A stretch of 39,264 bases of DNA from NCBI GenBank assembly GCA_008933025.1, contig WBXI01000011.1:1-39264 (forward strand), in the 5' to 3' direction. The DNA comes from Verrucomicrobiota bacterium (GTDB lineage Bacteria > Verrucomicrobiota > Verrucomicrobiia > Limisphaerales > UBA9464). The notes beneath the pieces were generated by a model. That model did not search any database. It was not told the origin of the DNA and saw nothing but the letters and a program-made list of their open reading frames with translations. Shown piece by piece: positions 35,107-39,264 of the stretch. The translations under genes were made by a program, and so were the position numbers. Every line of letters starts with the position of its first letter. Within the stretch, counting starts at the first letter, position 1.

Positions 35107-36639
35107 TCACTCCTGCCCGTGGGCGAACGACTCGGCGAGCGACACCGCTTTCCGCATGGCCTTGGACTTGTTCACGGTCTCCTCGAACTCGGCGTCGGGC
35201 GTCGAGTCGTTGACCCAGCCGCCGCCGGCCTGGACATAGGCCTTGCCATCCTTGACCAGGGCGGTGCGGATGGTGATGCAATGGTCGGCGTTGCCGTTGA
35301 ACGCGAAGTATCCGACGCACCCGCCGTAGGGCCCGCGGGTGGTGCCCTCGAGTTCGGCGATGATCTGCATGGCGCGGATCTTCGGGGCGCCGCTCAGCGT
35401 CCCGGCCGGGAACGTCGTGCGCATCAGGTCGTACGCCGAATGCCCCGGCTGGAGTTGCCCGTCGACCTGGGAAACGATGTGCATCACGTGGCTGTAGCGC
35501 TCGACCACCATCAGGTCGGCGACTTTCACCGAGCCGTAATCGCAGACACGGCCGATGTCGTTTCGGGCGAGATCGACGAGCATGACGTGCTCGGCGCGCT
35601 CCTTTGGATCGGCGAGCAATTCGGCCTCGAGCGCGCGGTCTTCCTCCGGCGTGGCCCCGCGGCGCCGGGTGCCGGCGATGGGACGGATTTCCACCTGGCG
35701 GTCCACGCAACGCACGTGCAACTCCGGCGAGGCGCCGACGAGCGCGAACCCGTCGAGTTCGAGCAGGAACATGTACGGCGAGGGGTTGATCGATCGCACG
35801 GCGCGGTAGATGTCGACGGGTTGCGCGGTCACCGGCGCGGAGAAACGCTGCGAGCCGACGACCTGGATGATGTCGCCCGCGTTGATGTACTCCTTGGCCT
35901 TGGCGACGTTGGCGTGGAATTTCTCGGGGGTGGTGTTCGAGACGAAGGGGGCTTCGGGGACGTCGGACGGCAGCGTGACGGGCGCGGCCTCGACCGGTTG
36001 CTTGAGCAACTCGACGATGCGTTCGATCTCGCTCACGGCGTCGTCGTGGTACTGCACCGGGTCGACGCCGGGTTCGACGACGGCGTTGACCACGATGGTC
36101 ATCGTCTGGGCAACGCGGTCGAAGACCACGAGTTGGTCCGCGATCAGGAAATAGAGGGTGGGGGTGCCGAGTTCGTCGTGGGCGGGGCGGGGGACGACCG
36201 GTTCGAGGTCGTGGATGAACTCGTAGGCAAGGAATCCGACGGCACCGCCGGCGAAGCGCGGGAGGCCGGGGAGTTCGACCGGCTTGTAGCGCGCCATGAA
36301 GCGCTCGACCACCTGGAGTCCGTCGCGGACCTGCTTGGGATCCGCGGGATCGGGATTCGGGGTCACGACGAAACGATCGAGGATGTGGCCATCCTGGCGG
36401 ATGTCGACGCGTCCGCCGGTCTGCCGGATGACGGCGCGGGGATTGCAGCCGACGAACGAATAGCGGCCGAGGTGCTCGCCGCCCTCGACGGATTCAAAGA
36501 GGAACGATTCGTCTTCTCCGCGCAGCTTGCGATAGGCGGAAAGGGGCGTTTCCAGGTCGGCCAGAAGACGGCGCGTCACCGGGATGGTGTTGCCGCGTTC
36601 TGCCAGGCGGACGAATTCTTCTCGGGTCGGCGAATACAT
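35107..36639 (-). CDS. trpE: Anthranilate synthase component I
   Basis: The 510-aa protein has an N-terminal regulatory half with FLFESVEGGEHLGRYSFVG, corresponding to the LLES tryptophan feedback element. The chorismate-binding half carries YINAGDIIQVVGSQRF, PIAGTRRRG, DLARNDIGRV, FPAGTLSGAPK and YGGCVGYFAFNG. It converts chorismate to anthranilate, with ammonia delivered by TrpG, in the first step of tryptophan synthesis. No trpG or other trp gene is adjacent. The ATG at 36639 fits the family N-terminus (YSPTREEF); an in-frame extension to 36729 would cover the promoter region. PabB is a less likely alternative given the LLES-type element. Confidence 0.92.
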   Translation of the reverse strand: MYSPTREEFVRLAERGNTIPVTRRLLADLETPLSAYRKLRGEDESFLFESVEGGEHLGRYSFVGCNPRAVIRQTGGRVDIRQDGHILDRFVVTPNPDPADPKQVRDGLQVVERFMARYKPVELPGLPRFAGGAVGFLAYEFIHDLEPVVPRPAHDELGTPTLYFLIADQLVVFDRVAQTMTIVVNAVVEPGVDPVQYHDDAVSEIERIVELLKQPVEAAPVTLPSDVPEAPFVSNTTPEKFHANVAKAKEYINAGDIIQVVGSQRFSAPVTAQPVDIYRAVRSINPSPYMFLLELDGFALVGASPELHVRCVDRQVEIRPIAGTRRRGATPEEDRALEAELLADPKERAEHVMLVDLARNDIGRVCDYGSVKVADLMVVERYSHVMHIVSQVDGQLQPGHSAYDLMRTTFPAGTLSGAPKIRAMQIIAELEGTTRGPYGGCVGYFAFNGNADHCITIRTALVKDGKAYVQAGGGWVNDSTPDAEFEETVNKSKAMRKAVSLAESFAHGQE

Positions 36640-36650
36640 GTCGGACGGCG

Positions 36651-36678
36651 AACCTAGCGTGCATTGGGGCGGAGTGAA
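36651..36678 (-). promoter_or_regulatory. Candidate trpE promoter
   Basis: On the minus strand, TTCACT (36678-36673) and TAGGTT (36656-36651) are separated by 16 bases. The leader to the ATG at 36639 would be very short. No trp attenuator (Trp codon run or competing hairpins) is visible. The match is moderate. Confidence 0.35.
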
Positions 36679-36751
36679 GTTTTCTATTTCCGATCCGGGG
36701 TCCGGATCCGGGGTTGCCTTGCGCCGCATGGCAGCCTAATCCGCGGGGGCG

Positions 36752-37549
36752 ATGAGCGATTACGACTTCCGCTTCGGCGGGATCGGGCGGTTGTACGGGG
36801 CCGAGGGACTGCGGCGGCTGCGGGCGGCGCATGTCCTCGTGGTCGGGATCGGCGGGGTGGGATCGTGGGTGGCCGAAGCCTTGGCACGCACCGGCGTCGG
36901 CACGCTCACGCTGGTCGATCTGGACGAGGTTTGCGTCAGCAACACCAACCGCCAGGTGCCGGCCCTCGACGGCCAGTTCGGGCGCCCGAAGGTGGACGCG
37001 ATGGGCGAGCGGGTCCGCGCCATCGCGCCGGAGTGCCGGGTGCGGGCCGCGGCCGAATTTTTCACCGGGGATTCCGCGGCCCGCTTGCTGGGGCTTGGCG
37101 GCGACGCGTCGGAGCGGCCGGCCGTGGTGGTGGACGCGATCGACAACGTGGCCAACAAAGTGTTGCTGGTGGCCGGTTGCCATGGGGCGGGAATCCCCCT
37201 GGTGGTCTGCGGCGGCGCCGGCGGACGTCGGGATCCCACCGCGGTGCGGGTGGAGGATCTGGCGCGGGTGACCCACGACCGGTTGTTGGGCGAGGTCCGC
37301 AAACGCCTTCGCCGCGAACACGGCTTTCCCCGGGGCGAGAAAAAGTTCGGGGTGGAGTGCGTGTGCTCCGCGGAAACGCCGGTGTTCCCCCAGCGCGACG
37401 GCACGGTGTGCGCGACGAAACCCGCGATGGAACCGGGCGAGGGGCTGCGCCTGAATTGCGACTGGGGCTTCGGCTCCGCCGCGTTCGTGACCGGCGCGTT
37501 TGGATTCGCCGCCGCGGCCCGCGCGGTGGCGCGGATCGCGGCGGGTTGA
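36752..37549 (+). CDS. tcdA: tRNA threonylcarbamoyladenosine dehydratase
   Basis: The 265-aa E1-like ThiF-fold protein has the ATP-binding loop VVGIGGVGSWVAEALARTGVG, then LVDLDEVCVSNTNRQ and FGRPKVDAMGERVRAIAP. VVDAIDNVANKVLL and the conserved AGGRRDPT stretch follow. These mark TcdA (CsdL/YgdL), which uses ATP to cyclise t6A37 of tRNAs to ct6A, improving decoding of ANN codons. A conserved Cys in the FGVECVCSAE region fits the family. It is divergent from trpE (112 bases) and ends 10 bases from the helicase stop on the other strand. Confidence 0.93.
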   Translation: MSDYDFRFGGIGRLYGAEGLRRLRAAHVLVVGIGGVGSWVAEALARTGVGTLTLVDLDEVCVSNTNRQVPALDGQFGRPKVDAMGERVRAIAPECRVRAAAEFFTGDSAARLLGLGGDASERPAVVVDAIDNVANKVLLVAGCHGAGIPLVVCGGAGGRRDPTAVRVEDLARVTHDRLLGEVRKRLRREHGFPRGEKKFGVECVCSAETPVFPQRDGTVCATKPAMEPGEGLRLNCDWGFGSAAFVTGAFGFAAAARAVARIAAG

Positions 37550-37559
37550 TCCCGGTGGC

Positions 37560-39264
37560 TCAGGCCACCTTCACCTTGAGGCGTCGACCCGCCAACGTCG
37601 CGCGTTTCATCTGCGCGACCATGGCCGCCGCCCGCATCGCGGCGACATCCACGAAGGTATGCCGGGGCCTGATGTCGACGCCGAGCACCGTGGATTCCGG
37701 CTCGCCGGTCGTGCCGAGGATGAACTCGCGCGCGGTCTGGACGGTGATGCCGTCTTCCTCGCCGACACTCATCCAGAGACGCGTGACCTCGCCTTCGACG
37801 GGCTTGGGTTTGGGCCCGGCCTTCTTGATGGCAACGGCGGCGGGATCGGCCGGCGCGGATTGCGCCTGAGGTGCGGGCGTCGCCGTTTCGGCGACGGGCG
37901 AAGCCGTCGCGGCGGCGACCGCTGCGACCGGTGCGGGCGGTGCGGGCGGTGCGATCGGCGCGGGAACCGCGGGCGCGCCGGGGATGGGCACATGCACTGC
38001 CGGAGCCGAAGGCTTGGGCGGCGTCGCTGCCTTCCGGAACGGGGTCCCTGGCGCGGGCGCTGCCGGACGGCGGTCGGGCGCGGCATCGGGACGCCGGGCG
38101 GGGACCACGGGGCGGGCGGCGGCGGGAACCGGCGCGGCGGCTCCCGCGACCGGCGCCACCGGGGCCGTCGCCCCCGGATTCAGGGTCTTGGGCTTCTTTT
38201 CGGCGCCCTCGGCCGGCCGCGACCGGCCCAGCGAGTGATGGATCACCGCGTTGGCGACGTCGAGCGAGTCGAACCCTTCCTCGAGCAAGGCCTCGACGAG
38301 ATGGTCGTAGTGACGGAAATCACCGGCCTGGAGGGTACCCCGGATCTCGCGGCGGTATTGGTCGAGGCGGGCATCCTCGATCTCGCCGTGGCTCGGGATC
38401 TTGCCCCGGCGGAGGCGTTGGCGGGTCAGACGCTCGATGTCCCGGAGCAGGAACAGTTCGCGCCCGCCTGCCAGGGACATCGCCATGCCATGGCGTCCGG
38501 CGCGGCCGGTGCGGCCGATACGGTGGACGTAATCCTCCGGATCGTAGGGAAGTTCGAAATTGAAGACGACCTGCACGTCGTCGACGTCGATGCCGCGTGC
38601 GGCGACGTCGGTGGCGACGAGGAGGCGGATGTTGCCGCCGCGGAAGCGGTTCATGACGCGTTCGCGCGCGGCCTGGGGCATGCCGCCGTGGATGCACTCG
38701 GCGCTGTAGCCGGAGCCGACGAGATGGTCGGCCAATTCGATGACGTCGCGCTGGGTGTTGGCGAAGACAATGCCGAGGGTGACGTCGTGGAGGTCGAGCA
38801 GGCGGGTGAGCGCCTCGAACTTCCAGCGGCGATCCACCTCGAAGACCACCTGTTCGATGGTGGGCACGTTGAGCGAGGACGCCTCGATATGGAGGCGCTC
38901 CGGCTTTTTCGTGTAGCGGGCGATCAGATCCTCGATGCCGCGGGGAATGGTCGCCGAAAACAACACCGTCTGGCGCCCGTCCGGGACGCCCTTGAGCAAG
39001 GCCTCGATGTCGTCGCGGAAACCCATGTCCAGCATCTCGTCGGCCTCGTCGAGGATGACGGTGTGGATCTGGTCGAGCCGCAGCGTGCCGCGCTGCATGT
39101 GGTCCATCACGCGGCCAGGCGTGCCGATGACGATGTTGGCGCCGGCCTTCAGGCCCGCGAACTGGCGCTCGTAGCTCTGGCCGCCGTAGACCGGCAGCGC
39201 GCGGATCCCAGGCTTGAAGCACGCCAGCTTGTGGACCTCTTCGCTCACCTGCACGGCGAGCTCG
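37560..39264 (-). CDS. DEAD-box RNA helicase with DbpA-type C-terminal domain (5' end outside window)
   Basis: The reading frame is open at the window edge, beginning ELAVQVSEEV, which is the end of helicase motif Ia (PTRELA). Visible motifs are TPGR (Ib), DEAD (II), SAT (III), motif IV VFANTQ, TDVAARGIDV (V) and HRIGRTGRAG (VI). A low-complexity Ala/Pro-rich linker of about 150 residues follows. The last ~75 residues (VTRLWMSVGEEDGI...IRPRHTFVDV) match the DbpA/CsdA RNA-binding domain. Such helicases (CsdA/DeaD type) act in ribosome assembly and RNA decay, especially in the cold. About 570 residues are in view; the Q motif and Walker A are beyond the edge. Confidence 0.92.
   Translation of the reverse strand, partial: ELAVQVSEEVHKLACFKPGIRALPVYGGQSYERQFAGLKAGANIVIGTPGRVMDHMQRGTLRLDQIHTVILDEADEMLDMGFRDDIEALLKGVPDGRQTVLFSATIPRGIEDLIARYTKKPERLHIEASSLNVPTIEQVVFEVDRRWKFEALTRLLDLHDVTLGIVFANTQRDVIELADHLVGSGYSAECIHGGMPQAARERVMNRFRGGNIRLLVATDVAARGIDVDDVQVVFNFELPYDPEDYVHRIGRTGRAGRHGMAMSLAGGRELFLLRDIERLTRQRLRRGKIPSHGEIEDARLDQYRREIRGTLQAGDFRHYDHLVEALLEEGFDSLDVANAVIHHSLGRSRPAEGAEKKPKTLNPGATAPVAPVAGAAAPVPAAARPVVPARRPDAAPDRRPAAPAPGTPFRKAATPPKPSAPAVHVPIPGAPAVPAPIAPPAPPAPVAAVAAATASPVAETATPAPQAQSAPADPAAVAIKKAGPKPKPVEGEVTRLWMSVGEEDGITVQTAREFILGTTGEPESTVLGVDIRPRHTFVDVAAMRAAAMVAQMKRATLAGRRLKVKVA

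Noticed and set aside
36640-36751. trp attenuator upstream of trpE
   Set aside because: No leader peptide with Trp codons and no pair of competing hairpins could be found; the leader appears too short.

Overview
The window looks like a chromosomal segment of a GC-rich member of the Verrucomicrobiota (PVC group). This rests on the overall protein style: pseudopilins with FTLIELL-type N-termini, very large secreted proteins, Cys-poor ribosomal proteins S18 and L33, and a finger-less DksA/TraR-like protein. It also rests on a gene run that resembles the 'Verru_Chthon' pseudopilin cassettes. The assignment is from family resemblance only; no database was searched. No rRNA, tRNA, CRISPR array, insertion sequence or prophage was seen. 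There is no gene-free stretch longer than about 200 bases.

Left part (1-6883). A secreted alpha/beta hydrolase (150-1064, +) converges with a minus-strand zinc-uptake operon: znuA, znuC, znuB, a Fur-family (probably Zur) regulator, an Hsp15-like S4 protein and a DUF1294 membrane protein. Upstream of znuA, also on the minus strand, lies a tight trio: a DksA/TraR-like gene, rpmG (L33) and rpsR (S18). All three products lack the usual zinc-binding cysteines. A clear intrinsic terminator separates the trio from znuA, and a 19-bp inverted repeat just after it overlaps a candidate znuA promoter, so it is a good Zur-operator candidate. A DUF1499-like gene follows.

Centre (7054-29543, all +). This is a type IV filament / type II secretion-like locus. 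It holds two PilB/GspE-type ATPases flanking a PilT, then PilC/GspF, and then an embedded BrnT/BrnA-like toxin-antitoxin pair. Five pseudopilin genes follow (two G-like, then H-, I/V- and J/W-like), then a 1353-residue GspK-like protein and a 2423-residue multidomain subtilisin-like protease. The later genes are tightly spaced, several with 1-4 nt overlaps. No secretin, GspL/M or PilM/N/O proteins, or prepilin peptidase is present, so those must be encoded elsewhere if the system is complete.

Right part (29540-39264). A PfkB-type sugar-phosphate kinase starts inside the protease stop codon. After it come a short-chain dehydrogenase-like protein lacking the catalytic Tyr, and an AlkC/AlkD-like DNA alkylation repair protein. 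On the minus strand are a VC0807-like membrane protein, two oligopeptide-type ABC permeases without partners, and trpE. The tRNA-modifying tcdA (+) converges with a DEAD-box helicase (-) that runs off the window end.

The main biological threads are a zinc-starvation module in the left part and a secretion/pseudopilus system apparently paired with a giant protease in the centre.
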